A stretch of DNA of 64,000 nt from Streptococcus sp. D7B5 (GTDB taxonomy: Bacteria; Bacillota; Bacilli; Lactobacillales; Streptococcaceae): the NCBI RefSeq assembly GCF_029691405.1, contig NZ_CP121467.1:496001-560000 (forward strand), written 5' to 3'. Below are positions 26,030 through 37,726 of this stretch, piece by piece. A program made the position numbers and the translations under genes. The notes beneath the pieces are model-generated. The model made no database searches. It saw only the letters and a program-made list of their open reading frames with translations, and was not told the origin of the DNA. The first letter of the stretch is position 1. Every line of letters begins with the position of its first letter.

Positions 26030-27161
26030 CTGTTGCTACCCCCACTACTTCATTGTATCCTACTACTTGTACTTCGTCCGTTCCGTCAATCTCTACGCCG
26101 TCAGCAATAATGGCACCCTCACCAATGATAGCACGAGTAATCTTTGCGCCATGGCCAATAATAGCTCCGCTCATGATGACAGAATCAACGACCTCAGCGC
26201 CTTCACGTACTTGTGCTTCTGTTGAAAGAATCGAACGTTTTACAGTTCCATCTACAAAACAGCCATCCACGACCAATGAATCTTCAACGTGTGCATGCGC
26301 ACCAAAGTAGTTTGGTGGTGAAATCAAGTTTCTAGAGTAAATTTTCCACTGACGATTGCGGCTATCCAAGGCATTTTCTGGCGAAATGTACTCCATATTA
26401 GCTTCCCAAAGTGACTCAATCGTACCAACATCTTTCCAGTAGCCATTAAATTCATAAGCATAGACACTTTCACCAGACTCGAGATAGTTAGGGATAACGT
26501 TCTTCCCAAAGTCTGACATATCCACATTGCTCTTTTCAGCAGCAACAAGCATATTGCGAAGTCGTTTCCAGTCAAAAATATAAATCCCCATCGAAGCCTT
26601 TGTAGACTTAGGTTGCGCAGGTTTTTCTTCGAATTCAACGATACGGTTATTGGCATCTGTATTCATGATACCGAAACGGCTAGCTTCTTTGAGAGGTACG
26701 TCTAGGACAGCTACTGTCAAACTGGCATTGTTATCCTTATGGGACTGAAGCATATCATCGTAGTCCATCTTGTAGATGTGGTCACCAGAAAGAATCAAAA
26801 CATACTCAGGATTAACACTGTCGATGTAGTCAATGTTTTGGTAGATAGCGTGACTAGTCCCTTCAAACCAACGGTTTCCTTCGCTGGCTGAATAAGGTTG
26901 TAAAATAGAGACACCTGAATTGATACCATCCAATCCCCAGCTAGAACCATTTCCAATATGGTTATTCAAAGCAAGAGGTTGGTACTGCGTAATCACACCA
27001 ACATTATGGATTCCAGAGTTTGCACAGTTGGAAAGAGCAAAGTCAATGATACGGTAGCGCCCACCGAATTGCACTGCCGGTTTGGCAATGCTTTGAGTGA
27101 GTTTTCCGAGACGAGTTCCTTGCCCACCCGCAAGGATCAAAGCTAGCATTTCATTCTTCAT
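26019..27161 (-). CDS. glgC: Glucose-1-phosphate adenylyltransferase, catalytic subunit
   Basis: A 380-residue enzyme that makes ADP-glucose from ATP and glucose-1-phosphate, the committed step of glycogen synthesis. The catalytic loop is [13 protein letters not shown] near residue 11, with [25 protein letters not shown] and [10 protein letters not shown] (substrate lysine) following. The C-terminal beta-helix has hexapeptide repeats. RBS AAAGGAG. The gap of 158 bp to glgB contains no obvious promoter or terminator. Confidence 0.96.
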   Translation of the reverse strand: MKNEMLALILAGGQGTRLGKLTQSIAKPAVQFGGRYRIIDFALSNCANSGIHNVGVITQYQPLALNNHIGNGSSWGLDGINSGVSILQPYSASEGNRWFEGTSHAIYQNIDYIDSVNPEYVLILSGDHIYKMDYDDMLQSHKDNNASLTVAVLDVPLKEASRFGIMNTDANNRIVEFEEKPAQPKSTKASMGIYIFDWKRLRNMLVAAEKSNVDMSDFGKNVIPNYLESGESVYAYEFNGYWKDVGTIESLWEANMEYISPENALDSRNRQWKIYSRNLISPPNYFGAHAHVEDSLVVDGCFVDGTVKRSILSTEAQVREGAEVVDSVIMSGAIIGHGAKITRAIIGEGAIIADGVEIDGTDEVQVVGYNEVVGVATDED

Positions 27162-27319
27162 TTTCTACTCCTTTATAAAGACATGTGAACGTTAAAATCG
27201 AAAGAAGGTCGGAAGTCAAACTTTTTATAAAAATAATAGGAAATCCATTTCTCTTGTGTTTCAAGTCCAATACAAGTAAATCCGTTTTTAAAATCTAAAA
27301 AATTATAATCATCAGTCCA

Positions 27320-29215
27320 TTATTCTTTTTTCTTGGTTGGTTTCAAACGACGCTTGATCTTCCAGATGCTTGCCCCCATAGCAGGCAGGGTAAAGGTCAA
27401 AGTCTGCTCATAATCTTTCCATAAGCCTTCTTGAGTCTGAACTGTTTGATTGTGCTCTTTCCACACACCTCCCCATTCTTCTAGTTCTGTATTCCAAACT
27501 TCTTCGTAAATACCTGCAACAGGTAAACCAATCGTAAAGTCCTTACGTTCAACTGGTGCCATATTAAAGACACAGACTAACATTTCGTCCTTCTTGCCCT
27601 TACGAATAAAGGAAAGGACACTCTGATCTCTATTATCAGCATCGATAATCTCGATACCATCATAACTAGTATCAATTTCCCAAAGACAACGATGCTCTTT
27701 ATAGAATTGATTCAGTTGTGAAGTGAAATGCTTCATCTTGGCATTCATCGGATCTTCTAGATTAGACCATTCTAACTGCTCTTCAGACTTCCACTCGAGG
27801 AATTGCCCGTACTCACTACCCATGAACAAGAGTTTCTTGCCTGGATGACAAATTTGATAGGTGTAGAGGTTGCGCAGACCAGCGAACTGATTGTAGCGAT
27901 CTCCCCACATCTTATGCATCATACTCTTCTTACCATGAACTACTTCATCATGTGAGAAAGGCAGGAGATAGTTTTCATTGAAAACATACATAAAGCTGAA
28001 AGTCACAAGATTAAAGTCATACTTGCGATAAATCGGATCTTCCTCGTAGAAACGGAGAATGTCATTCATCCAGCCCATATTCCATTTATAGTCAAACCCA
28101 AGGCCGCCCATTTCTTTCATGCCAGTAATCTTTGTTGCTGATGAACTTTCTTCTGCAATCATCATGATATCTGGATGAGCAAGCTTGATAACGGTGTTCA
28201 AACGTTGAAGGAAATAATAACCCTCGTAGTTAAGGTTTCCACCGTCTTTGTTTGGAGTCCAAGGAGCATTATCATAATCTAGATACAGCATATTGCTCAC
28301 TGCATCGACCCGAATACCATCTAAGTGGTAAAAATCAATCCAAAATTTAATACTTGAGATCAGGAAAGACTGGACCTCATTTTTCCCGAGGTCAAAATTC
28401 AGTGCACCCCAACCATAGTTATGAGCCTTGTTGTGGTCTTGGTATTCAAAAGTTGGTGTACCGTCATAATATGCTAATGCATCATCATTAATAGTGAAAT
28501 GACCCGGAACCCAGTCGACGATAACACCGATATTATTTATATGACACTCTTCAACGAAATCTTGGAATTCCTCAGGTGTACCATAGGAATGTTCAAAAGC
28601 AAAGTAACCCATAAGTTGATAGCCCCAGCTCAATCCAAGTGGGTGAGCCATTAAAGGCATGAACTCAATATGTGTATAGTTCATCTCAACTAAGTATGGA
28701 ATCAACTCGTCTTTCAGTTGCGAAAAAGTATAGGGACTACCATCTGGATTTCTCTTCCAAGATCCTGCATGGGCTTCATATATATTAACTGGTCTCTCGA
28801 AAAATCCCAGACGTTTGCGACGTGCTAGCCAAAGGCCATCTTTCCATTTCTTTTCACGGATATTGGTCAAAACAGCTCCTGTACCCGGTCTAGCTTCAAA
28901 ATAAACTGCCAAAGGATCGATCTTCATAATCTGGTGACCATTTGCACGCGTGATATGATATTTATAAATCTGACCTTCCTGGGCTTGACTCGTAAAGACT
29001 TCCCAAACACCTGCTTCATTACGAACCATAGGAATCTGATTCTCAACCCAATCGGTAAAATCACCAACTAGATGAACTGCTTGTGCATTCGGGGCCCAAA
29101 CCCTAAAGGTATAGCCTATTTCTCCGTTTTTCTCCTCTCTATGCGCTCCTAAATAATGCTGGAGGTGAAAGTTCTCACCTGTAGTAAAGGTTCTTAATGC
29201 TTCTTGATTATTCAT
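27320..29215 (-). CDS. glgB: 1,4-alpha-glucan branching enzyme
   Basis: A 631-residue GH13 branching enzyme that makes alpha-1,6 branches in glycogen. A CBM48 domain (about 20-110; [20 protein letters not shown]) precedes the catalytic barrel. The nucleophile Asp is in [13 protein letters not shown], the acid Glu in MIAEESSS, and the transition-state stabiliser in [11 protein letters not shown] beta-sandwich end follows. It is the first gene of the glg operon, behind a good promoter with a cre site between promoter and start. Confidence 0.96.
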   Translation of the reverse strand: MNNQEALRTFTTGENFHLQHYLGAHREEKNGEIGYTFRVWAPNAQAVHLVGDFTDWVENQIPMVRNEAGVWEVFTSQAQEGQIYKYHITRANGHQIMKIDPLAVYFEARPGTGAVLTNIREKKWKDGLWLARRKRLGFFERPVNIYEAHAGSWKRNPDGSPYTFSQLKDELIPYLVEMNYTHIEFMPLMAHPLGLSWGYQLMGYFAFEHSYGTPEEFQDFVEECHINNIGVIVDWVPGHFTINDDALAYYDGTPTFEYQDHNKAHNYGWGALNFDLGKNEVQSFLISSIKFWIDFYHLDGIRVDAVSNMLYLDYDNAPWTPNKDGGNLNYEGYYFLQRLNTVIKLAHPDIMMIAEESSSATKITGMKEMGGLGFDYKWNMGWMNDILRFYEEDPIYRKYDFNLVTFSFMYVFNENYLLPFSHDEVVHGKKSMMHKMWGDRYNQFAGLRNLYTYQICHPGKKLLFMGSEYGQFLEWKSEEQLEWSNLEDPMNAKMKHFTSQLNQFYKEHRCLWEIDTSYDGIEIIDADNRDQSVLSFIRKGKKDEMLVCVFNMAPVERKDFTIGLPVAGIYEEVWNTELEEWGGVWKEHNQTVQTQEGLWKDYEQTLTFTLPAMGASIWKIKRRLKPTKKKE

Positions 29216-29230
29216 TCAATCCCCTTTCTT

Positions 29231-29245
29231 TTGTAAGCGTTTTCT
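29231..29245 (-). promoter_or_regulatory. cre site in the glgB leader
   Basis: AGAAAACGCTTACAA on the minus strand matches the CcpA consensus closely. It lies about 10 bp downstream of the -10 box, where CcpA normally blocks transcription. This predicts glucose repression of the glg operon. Confidence 0.75.
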
Positions 29246-29253
29246 ATAATTCT

Positions 29254-29282
29254 ATTATACACTCTTTTAAGATAACTTTCAA
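29254..29282 (-). promoter_or_regulatory. glg operon promoter
   Basis: On the minus strand, TTGAAA (29277-29282), 17 bp, TATAAT (29254-29259): near-consensus. Confidence 0.85.
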
Positions 29283-29333
29283 GTAATTTACGAAGGAAAT
29301 CATATTTTTTTATGAAAGCCTTCAAAAAATTAC
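29283..29333. repeat. 51-bp imperfect palindrome upstream of the glg promoter
   Basis: Symmetric arms GTAATTT/AAATTAC, GAAGG/CCTTC and TCATA/TATGA are centred near 29308. The right edge on the minus strand touches the -35 box. A long hairpin or a regulator-binding region is possible. Confidence 0.6.
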
Positions 29334-29454
29334 CTAGCATTTTAAAAAAGATATCCAGAAAATAGAACACGAAACAATTTCCATATATTTTTTTATTATA
29401 ATACCAGAATATTCGTTTTTTATCAATTTTAAACTGCATTTTTTTGAAAAAAAT

Positions 29455-29482
29455 AAAATCAGGAAGTCGTTTTCCTGATTTT
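29455..29482 (-). terminator. Terminator of gapN
   Basis: AAAATCAGGAA pairs with TTCCTGATTTT and has a TATTTTTTTC tail on the minus strand. Confidence 0.85.
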
Positions 29483-29487
29483 ATAAA

Positions 29488-30912
29488 TTATTTCACATCA
29501 AAAACAATGGATTTAACATTTGTCATCGCTTCGATACTATATTTAATTCCTTGTACTCCTGCACCAGAACCTTTTACACCAAGGAATGGGAAATTATCTG
29601 GTCCACGTTGTGTTTTATTATTAATATGAACGGTACCAACTTCAAGTTTTTCAGCAATTTCAAACGCCTTCTTAAAGTCATTTGTAAAGACTGAAGATTG
29701 AAGACCGAATTCTGATTCATTAGCAATTTCAAGTGCTTCATTGGCATCTGCAACTCGAATAATTGGGAGAACAGGTCCAAATGGTTCTTCCCAGGCTAAT
29801 TTCATATCTCTTGTGACATAATCAAAAAGTCCTGGCCAAATGAGATTATTCTCACGTTTGATTGGGCTGAGCGCTTTGGCTCCTTTTTCCTGAGCATCTT
29901 CAATCAATCCCCAGATGAAATCAGCTGAAGCATTATCAATAACTGGCGTGATATCTGTATTGTCAAATGGATCACCGACTGTTAGCTTAGCAGCTTCAGC
30001 TTGGAGCAATTCTGCCAATCTGTCTGCTACGCTTTCCACAACCAAAACACGTTTGATAGCGGTACAACGCTGACCAGAGTAGCTAAAGGCACCACCTACG
30101 ATTTGCTTAGCTGCATTTTCTAAATCTGCATCTTCTAAGACAATTGCTGCATCTTTCCCACCAAGTTCAAGCATAATCGGGCGCATACCAGCTAAACGAC
30201 CAATACGCTCACCAATCGGTGTTGAACCTGTAAAGTTAATGAAGTTCACTTCCTTGTGTTCGATGATGTAGTCTCCGATTTCAGAACCACGTCCAGTGAT
30301 GGTGTTAAAGACACCTGCTGGGATTCCTGCTTCGTCAAATGCTTTAGCTAGCAAGAGGCCAGAAATAGATCCTTGTGTTGGGGGTTTGAACATAACGACA
30401 TTTCCTGCAATCAAAGCCGGAGCAATCTTAGATCCAGAAAGGTTGACTGGATAGTTAAATGGTGCAATAGCTAAAACGACACCAACTGGTTCACGACGGA
30501 CAACGGCTAGTTTATTTTTACTTGCAGCTTCAAAACCGCCACCTTCCATTGCTTGTCCAGTGATACGGAGACCTTCCTCGGCAGCAAAACGAATCAATTC
30601 TGCTGTACGTACTACTTCTCCAATGGCTGCTTTAATCCCTTTTGCAACCTCTTTAGCAAGAATGGTACCAATTTTTTCTTTGTCACGTTCCAAAATGTCT
30701 GCTGTCTTATGCAAATAGGCTGCACGCTCAACGGGTGCTAAATCACGCCATGCTGGGAGAGCTGCACGCGCTGCTTTCATCGCCTCATCTACTTCAGCCT
30801 GACTCATAGCAGGTACTGTACCCAACTTTTCTTGATTGATGGGAGAATAGATGGCAATTTCATTCTCTGATGATTTCCATTTTCCATTCACTAAATTCTG
30901 ATAATGTGTCAA
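29488..30912 (-). CDS. gapN: NADP-dependent glyceraldehyde-3-phosphate dehydrogenase (non-phosphorylating)
   Basis: A 474-residue aldehyde dehydrogenase that oxidises glyceraldehyde-3-phosphate directly to 3-phosphoglycerate and makes NADPH, the main NADPH source in many streptococci. Catalytic residues are Cys283 (SGQRCTAIK) and Glu249 (LELGGKD); the cofactor loop is FTGSTPIGERIG. The start codon is TTG at 30912, with GGAGG eight bases before it, and no ATG fits the family N-terminus. It is a single gene, with a terminator behind it and the pulA terminator in front. Confidence 0.96.
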   Translation of the reverse strand: MTHYQNLVNGKWKSSENEIAIYSPINQEKLGTVPAMSQAEVDEAMKAARAALPAWRDLAPVERAAYLHKTADILERDKEKIGTILAKEVAKGIKAAIGEVVRTAELIRFAAEEGLRITGQAMEGGGFEAASKNKLAVVRREPVGVVLAIAPFNYPVNLSGSKIAPALIAGNVVMFKPPTQGSISGLLLAKAFDEAGIPAGVFNTITGRGSEIGDYIIEHKEVNFINFTGSTPIGERIGRLAGMRPIMLELGGKDAAIVLEDADLENAAKQIVGGAFSYSGQRCTAIKRVLVVESVADRLAELLQAEAAKLTVGDPFDNTDITPVIDNASADFIWGLIEDAQEKGAKALSPIKRENNLIWPGLFDYVTRDMKLAWEEPFGPVLPIIRVADANEALEIANESEFGLQSSVFTNDFKKAFEIAEKLEVGTVHINNKTQRGPDNFPFLGVKGSGAGVQGIKYSIEAMTNVKSIVFDVK

Positions 30913-31066
30913 ATTCTCTTCCTCCTGAAAATGATTAAAACTTATTTTATCAAATTTTCAGAAAATTACAACCCCTTTTTGGAAAATATTGATATTTTTT
31001 TCACAAACTTGATTCTTCAAATTATTTGAAATTTATTCCTATTAGATATTGGTTTTTCAATAAAAA

Positions 31067-31100
31067 TAAAAAAGGTCTAGAGTTAACTAAACCTTTTTGT
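31067..31100 (-). terminator. Terminator of pulA
   Basis: AAAAAGGT and ACCTTTTT form a stem with inner CTAG/TTAG pairs, followed by TTATTTTTATT on the minus strand. Confidence 0.8.
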
Positions 31101-31108
31101 AGTATTTA

Positions 31109-33394
31109 CTATGAAAGTACCTTCAAGACTGCAACGCTGATATCATCAATCACATTAGACTCTTGAGAACGACTGTTGGACACAAGCATTTCAAGATTTC
31201 CTGCATTTTCAAAGTAGAAGGAGGTTCCCTTGGCATTAAATACCACCAATAAATGCTCTGCAGCACCGTGAATTTCGTAAACAATCCACCCACTATTTTC
31301 AGCAGCTGTATGGACGAAGACATGACGATAAACTTCTTCATATGTAGGATAAGAGAAAGCACGCGTTTGTGTTTTTAGACGAATAATCTGACGGATAAAT
31401 TCAATGCTCTCTTGTCTCTCATTGATTAAATCCCAGTTGACCTGGTTGACACTATCTGGAGCATTATAACTATTCATGGCGCGTTCTCTATCTGCCGGAG
31501 TCAGCTCACCATTTTCTCCAGTAGCAAGGAGTTTGGTGCGGCCAAATTCTTGACCCAACTCTATAAAGGACATCCCTTGCATAAGAACGCTCATCGCTGT
31601 TGCTGTCTCAACCTGACGCATAATCTTATCTGAACTGTAATCTGGATGAAGGGTTACTAACAAATCATGCAAGTTGTAATTATCATGGGCTTCCACATAG
31701 TTAAGAACTTGGTTTGGACTAAGATATGAGCCCAACTCTCGGCTACCAAGAATAGCTTTGGCTACAATCGGTTCTGTAGCTGCACCACTAACAAATCCTG
31801 CCTTGATTGAGCCATAAACTTCTCCTCCTTTGATGGCATCACGCTGATCATCATTGAAGAATCCAATATTTGGCATCTGGTAGGCATTGTCCTTCTTGGC
31901 CTTATCATAAGGCGCAAGACCGATCCCCATATCCCAACCTTCTCCATAGGTGATAATACGTGGATCAACTTCATCAAGTGCCCAACGAATTGCCTGCATG
32001 GTTTTGACATCGTGAATTCCCATCAAGTCAAAACGGAAACCGTCAATATTGTATTCTTTCACCCAATAAAGGAGTGAGTCAATCATGTACTTACGGTACA
32101 TTTCGTGTTCGCTTGCGGTTTCATTTCCAACACCTGTTCCGTTTTGAAAGGTTCCATCTGGATTCATACGATAGTAATAATCAGGAACAGTTGTTTGGAA
32201 AGGTGCATCGACCGTTGAGAAGGTATGGTTATAAACGACATCCATAATGACACCGATTCCTGCATCGTGATATGCCTGAATCATGGTCTTGAGGTCTCGA
32301 ATAACCTGTCCAGGATCATCTGGGTTACTAGAGAAACTTGGTTCTGGGGCATTGTAGTTTTGAGGATCATAACCCCAGTTATAGGTTACATTTCCGTCCT
32401 CGTCGTATTCCTTATGGCGATCAAAGATTGGTTGGAGCTGAACATAATTACAGCCGAGTTCTTTGATATAGTCAAAGGCGGTTGCTTGGTCGAATTGGTT
32501 GGTCGTTCCTGTCTGGGCAGCACCAAGGAAGGTCCCTCGAAGATTTTCTGGAACTCCAGATGTTGGCGATTTTGTAAAATCACGAATGTGCATCTCACAG
32601 ATAACCGCTTTACATGGGTTTTCCAAACGCCAAGGAGCGTCTGTCCCATGCTTGACTTTAAATCCTTCTACCTGTCTATCTTGCTGAGAGAGAATGACGG
32701 AACGTTTCCCGTCAGGGCTTGTAGCAATAGTGTAAGGATCTCGTGTCAAAGTCTGATGGTGCGGAAATTCAATCTGATACTGATAAGCTTTACCTGCAAG
32801 ATTTTCATCCAGGTCTACACTCCAAACACCAATGGTATTGTACTTATGACTATATGAATAGCTATTCCCACGCTCTAGATTATAGGTTTTCCAAATCGGA
32901 GCATCGTTGCTGGTATTTTCATAGACAACCACCTGTACAGCTGTAGCGGTTGGAGCCCAGAGTTTAAAGCTTGTCTGGTAGTCAGAGATACTATACCCCA
33001 ACTCTCCTTGGTATCCCCAATGGTGATCAAAACTTTCACTGTGAAAGGCTTTATCAAAAGCAAACGGGTTTCGATCTTTATAGCAAGAACTTGCAATGGC
33101 TGGATTTTCAGAATAATAAACCGTCTCATCACCATCCAAAATCCAAACCTCAGTCAACAGTGGATAATAGTTAAACCGTAGGAGATAATCTTTTGTCTTT
33201 CCATCTATTTCGACAGAAAAGGTCAGAGTATCGAGCCTTTCTGCACTTGTAACTGTAAAGGAGAATTTTGCTCCAAAATAGTCATTTTCATAATACAAAT
33301 TTTCTTTAACATCTGCCTGTTTTCTACTGAATGAACAAGCATCATAATCCCCATTTTTTCGGTGAAAATGGATGACTACTGGGTATCTATACAT
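31109..33394 (-). CDS. pulA: Type I pullulanase (intracellular debranching enzyme)
   Basis: A 761-residue GH13 enzyme that cuts alpha-1,6 branches in glycogen or pullulan. An N-terminal beta domain (about 1-110) is followed by CBM48 (about 130-225, FKLWAPTATAVQVVVY) and the catalytic barrel, with VICEMHIRDF, the nucleophile in GFRFDLMGIHD, the acid in TYGEGWDMG and the stabiliser in YVEAHDNYN. There is no signal peptide or LPxTG anchor, so it is not the large surface pullulanase SpuA but a cytosolic enzyme, next to the glg genes. A hairpin lies in its leader. Confidence 0.94.
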   Translation of the reverse strand: MYRYPVVIHFHRKNGDYDACSFSRKQADVKENLYYENDYFGAKFSFTVTSAERLDTLTFSVEIDGKTKDYLLRFNYYPLLTEVWILDGDETVYYSENPAIASSCYKDRNPFAFDKAFHSESFDHHWGYQGELGYSISDYQTSFKLWAPTATAVQVVVYENTSNDAPIWKTYNLERGNSYSYSHKYNTIGVWSVDLDENLAGKAYQYQIEFPHHQTLTRDPYTIATSPDGKRSVILSQQDRQVEGFKVKHGTDAPWRLENPCKAVICEMHIRDFTKSPTSGVPENLRGTFLGAAQTGTTNQFDQATAFDYIKELGCNYVQLQPIFDRHKEYDEDGNVTYNWGYDPQNYNAPEPSFSSNPDDPGQVIRDLKTMIQAYHDAGIGVIMDVVYNHTFSTVDAPFQTTVPDYYYRMNPDGTFQNGTGVGNETASEHEMYRKYMIDSLLYWVKEYNIDGFRFDLMGIHDVKTMQAIRWALDEVDPRIITYGEGWDMGIGLAPYDKAKKDNAYQMPNIGFFNDDQRDAIKGGEVYGSIKAGFVSGAATEPIVAKAILGSRELGSYLSPNQVLNYVEAHDNYNLHDLLVTLHPDYSSDKIMRQVETATAMSVLMQGMSFIELGQEFGRTKLLATGENGELTPADRERAMNSYNAPDSVNQVNWDLINERQESIEFIRQIIRLKTQTRAFSYPTYEEVYRHVFVHTAAENSGWIVYEIHGAAEHLLVVFNAKGTSFYFENAGNLEMLVSNSRSQESNVIDDISVAVLKVLS

Positions 33395-33437
33395 TTCTTT
33401 TCCTAATTCCTAATTTCAATTTTAATTTTTTTATGTG

Positions 33438-33468
33438 GTGCTGAAGAATTTAGCGGGAATTTCAGCAC
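33438..33468. promoter_or_regulatory. Hairpin in the pulA leader
   Basis: Perfect arms GTGCTGAA and TTCAGCAC around a 15-nt loop, about 44 bp before the pulA start. There is no T-run on the minus strand, so it is not a standard terminator; it may be an operator or an mRNA leader structure. Confidence 0.45.
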
Positions 33469-33551
33469 AATAGAGAATAGCATTAATAGATATAAAAATA
33501 CATCAGGAGAGATAGTTTCAGACTATCTAACATCTAGTTTTCAACTATTCT

Positions 33552-35519
<1,968 letters not shown>

Positions 35520-35600
35520 TTACCACAAAGCAAGCCCTCCTCACAATAGAGAAGGACGGAAAAATGATTCGTAGTGAAATATTTTCTAAAAAAAAAGAAA

Positions 35601-36779
35601 TTATAACTCTTTTTTAAAATGACTTCGCACGTAAATGAGGGAGAAACAAGACAGGACAATAACCCCGCTTCCAATTATCAGAAAAGAAGAGAGATGGACA
35701 CTTGGTAGCACCGTCATAAAGCCTTTTGCAATCGGCATAAATAGGATGGCTAAGGTAAAAATAGTGCTTAGGACTCTCCCCAAGTATTCCCCCTCAACCT
35801 TGGTTTGAACCTGAGTAAAAAAGTGAATATTAAATATCGTCATAAACAGTTCACAAACTAAATTTCCAGAAAAGGAAAGAAAAGTTGGCAGTGGTAATCC
35901 CATCATAAAAACTCCAACTCCAGTCAAGGCCAATAGAATCAAAAGATTATAAACACCTGCCTTTATTTTGCTAGCTAGAAGAGCTCCAATAATGGAACCA
36001 ATAGCGCCCATAGTCAAAATAGTTGCATAAGCTCCTTCTACCCCGTAAAGCCGTTCTGAAAAAGGGAGGAGGAATTCAAAAGCTGCAAAAAAGAAATTAA
36101 CACTGGAAGCGACTAACAAAAGAAAAAAAATTTCTTGCTGGCGCCAAATATAGCGAATCCCTTCTTTCATATCAGCAAAAATATTTTTCCAGCTGAGAGT
36201 CCTTTTCACTTGTTCCTTAGCCTCTTTTTTGGGTAGAAAAGCTACTAAGGTAAATGCGATGAAAAAACTAATGGCATCTAAAACGAGCGTCATATGGAGA
36301 CTGGCAAATTGTAAAACGAGGAAAGAAAGTACAGGGGAGCTAACACCTACAACCTGCAAAACGAGCTCTAAGCGAGCATTATAGGTCACAATCTCGTCTT
36401 TCTCTACAACCTCAGTTATAATGGCTTTATTGGCTGTACGAGAAAATGCAAAGGCAACCGCCTGAACAATATTGGCAAAAATCAAGGCAGCAATCATCAA
36501 GCTATCATTTCTGATGAAAGAAATAGCTAAACAGAGAATACCACAAACCAAGTCTGTCGTCATCAAAATTTTGCGACGCGAAAAGCGATCTGAAATCACT
36601 CCGCCAAAGGGATTGACCAGAATCGATGTGACGAGTTCAGAAATCTGATAAATCCCAAGAACAGTCTGTCCTATCGTCCCCATTGATGCCAACCAAACAC
36701 TGTTTCCATAATCATAGAGCATATTTCCTATCTTATTAATAGCACCACGACTAATCAACTGGATTGCATGTCGATTCAT
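35601..36779 (-). CDS. MFS family transporter
   Basis: A 392-residue major-facilitator protein with about 12 hydrophobic segments. The loop 2-3 motif is seen as GGVISDRFSRRKIL, and the layout (SRTANKAIITEVV, FMTVLPSVHLSSFLIIG) fits the MefA/macrolide-efflux-like group of drug exporters; the substrate is unknown. The start at 36779 is chosen because AGAGGGG lies eight bases before it; a start 18 bp earlier lacks one. It follows an Rgg regulator gene in the same direction, with its own extended -10 (TGaTACAAT), so control by that Rgg is plausible. Confidence 0.85.
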   Translation of the reverse strand: MNRHAIQLISRGAINKIGNMLYDYGNSVWLASMGTIGQTVLGIYQISELVTSILVNPFGGVISDRFSRRKILMTTDLVCGILCLAISFIRNDSLMIAALIFANIVQAVAFAFSRTANKAIITEVVEKDEIVTYNARLELVLQVVGVSSPVLSFLVLQFASLHMTLVLDAISFFIAFTLVAFLPKKEAKEQVKRTLSWKNIFADMKEGIRYIWRQQEIFFLLLVASSVNFFFAAFEFLLPFSERLYGVEGAYATILTMGAIGSIIGALLASKIKAGVYNLLILLALTGVGVFMMGLPLPTFLSFSGNLVCELFMTIFNIHFFTQVQTKVEGEYLGRVLSTIFTLAILFMPIAKGFMTVLPSVHLSSFLIIGSGVIVLSCFSLIYVRSHFKKEL

Positions 36780-36859
36780 ATAAAAAACCCCTCTCAAATT
36801 TTGAAACTATTGTATCAAAACTGAAAGGAGTCTCTTTATTTTTCCCTTATTTGGGAAAT

Positions 36860-37723
36860 TTAAGGATTTACAAATTTTTCATAATGTTCCTGATAGTAAG
36901 CCACTTGCTCTGGAAGTCCAAGCACAGCAAAAATATGCATGGCCTCCCGCATCTGACTACAACCCTCTTCTTTCAAGTCTCTCTGGTAGAGGGCGAAACC
37001 TTTGAGATAATGGAAGATATTGCGCTCATAAAGCTTGATACCATTTCCAATTAACTTCTCCACATAGCCCTCAAAATAGTCCGCATCCGCAAAGGATCGA
37101 TTTTCCAAACAATGCTGGTAACAGTTAAGAGCTAAAATCAAAACAAGTTTTCGATGCCGACCAATTTCCTTGTAGTAGTCTTCCCTCTCCATCACTTCTC
37201 TGCCAATTCGAGCCACATAGTCCACATTGTAGAAAGTATAGAGATTTCCGAAAAGAATCAACTCATACATAGTCCATTCTTCTGTTTGAAAAAGATAATC
37301 TGCTACCTTTTCCAAATCACTCTGCCTCATCGTGTAATAAGCATCTCTTTGACAAATCAGTCCTTGTAGCAGAATCCAATTCAGCTTAAAATAGAGGGGA
37401 TTGGTCGAACTCTTAGCCTTTTCAAGTTGTTCTCTTTGAAGCTTTTGAAAACCTGCAATATCATTTGAGTAGTAAAGCGGAATAATCTGTGCCATCAAGG
37501 CAACATGTTCATGATTTTGAAAATCCCTAGCCTTGTCCATGAAATTTTCAATAGTCACATGAATATTATCCAAAATCTCAAAGAAACGGGAAACTGCTAA
37601 ATCAGACTCACCAAGCTCAAAGCGAGATAACTGAGAGGTCGAGCAAGAATCGCCCGCTGCTTCCTTTAAAGAGTAGTTCCCACTGGTTCGAAATTCACGA
37701 AATACTTTTCCAAGATGTTCCAT
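36860..37723 (-). CDS. Rgg/GadR/MutR family transcriptional regulator
   Basis: A 287-residue Rgg-type regulator. An XRE helix-turn-helix lies at residues 1-60 (GKVFREFRTSGNYSLKEAAG, SQLSRFELGESDLAVSRFFEIL), followed by a TPR-like repeat domain (about 65-287) that binds peptide pheromones in quorum-sensing Rggs. I see no short hydrophobic peptide gene beside it, so whether it senses a peptide is open. It sits three bases behind the ABC-F gene and before the MFS gene. Confidence 0.9.
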   Translation of the reverse strand: MEHLGKVFREFRTSGNYSLKEAAGDSCSTSQLSRFELGESDLAVSRFFEILDNIHVTIENFMDKARDFQNHEHVALMAQIIPLYYSNDIAGFQKLQREQLEKAKSSTNPLYFKLNWILLQGLICQRDAYYTMRQSDLEKVADYLFQTEEWTMYELILFGNLYTFYNVDYVARIGREVMEREDYYKEIGRHRKLVLILALNCYQHCLENRSFADADYFEGYVEKLIGNGIKLYERNIFHYLKGFALYQRDLKEEGCSQMREAMHIFAVLGLPEQVAYYQEHYEKFVNP

Positions 37724-37726
37724 TTC

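Noticed and set aside
29212-29439. A 75-residue ORF upstream of glgB
   Set aside because: It covers the glg promoter, the cre site and a palindrome, has no RBS and shows low-complexity AT-driven residues.
31109-33394. pulA as the surface-anchored virulence pullulanase SpuA
   Set aside because: No signal peptide, no carbohydrate-binding repeats and no LPxTG motif; length 761 instead of about 1200 or more.
36780-37726. A short hydrophobic pheromone gene beside the Rgg gene
   Set aside because: No small hydrophobic ORF with an RBS lies in the gaps; the regulator may be of another Rgg class.
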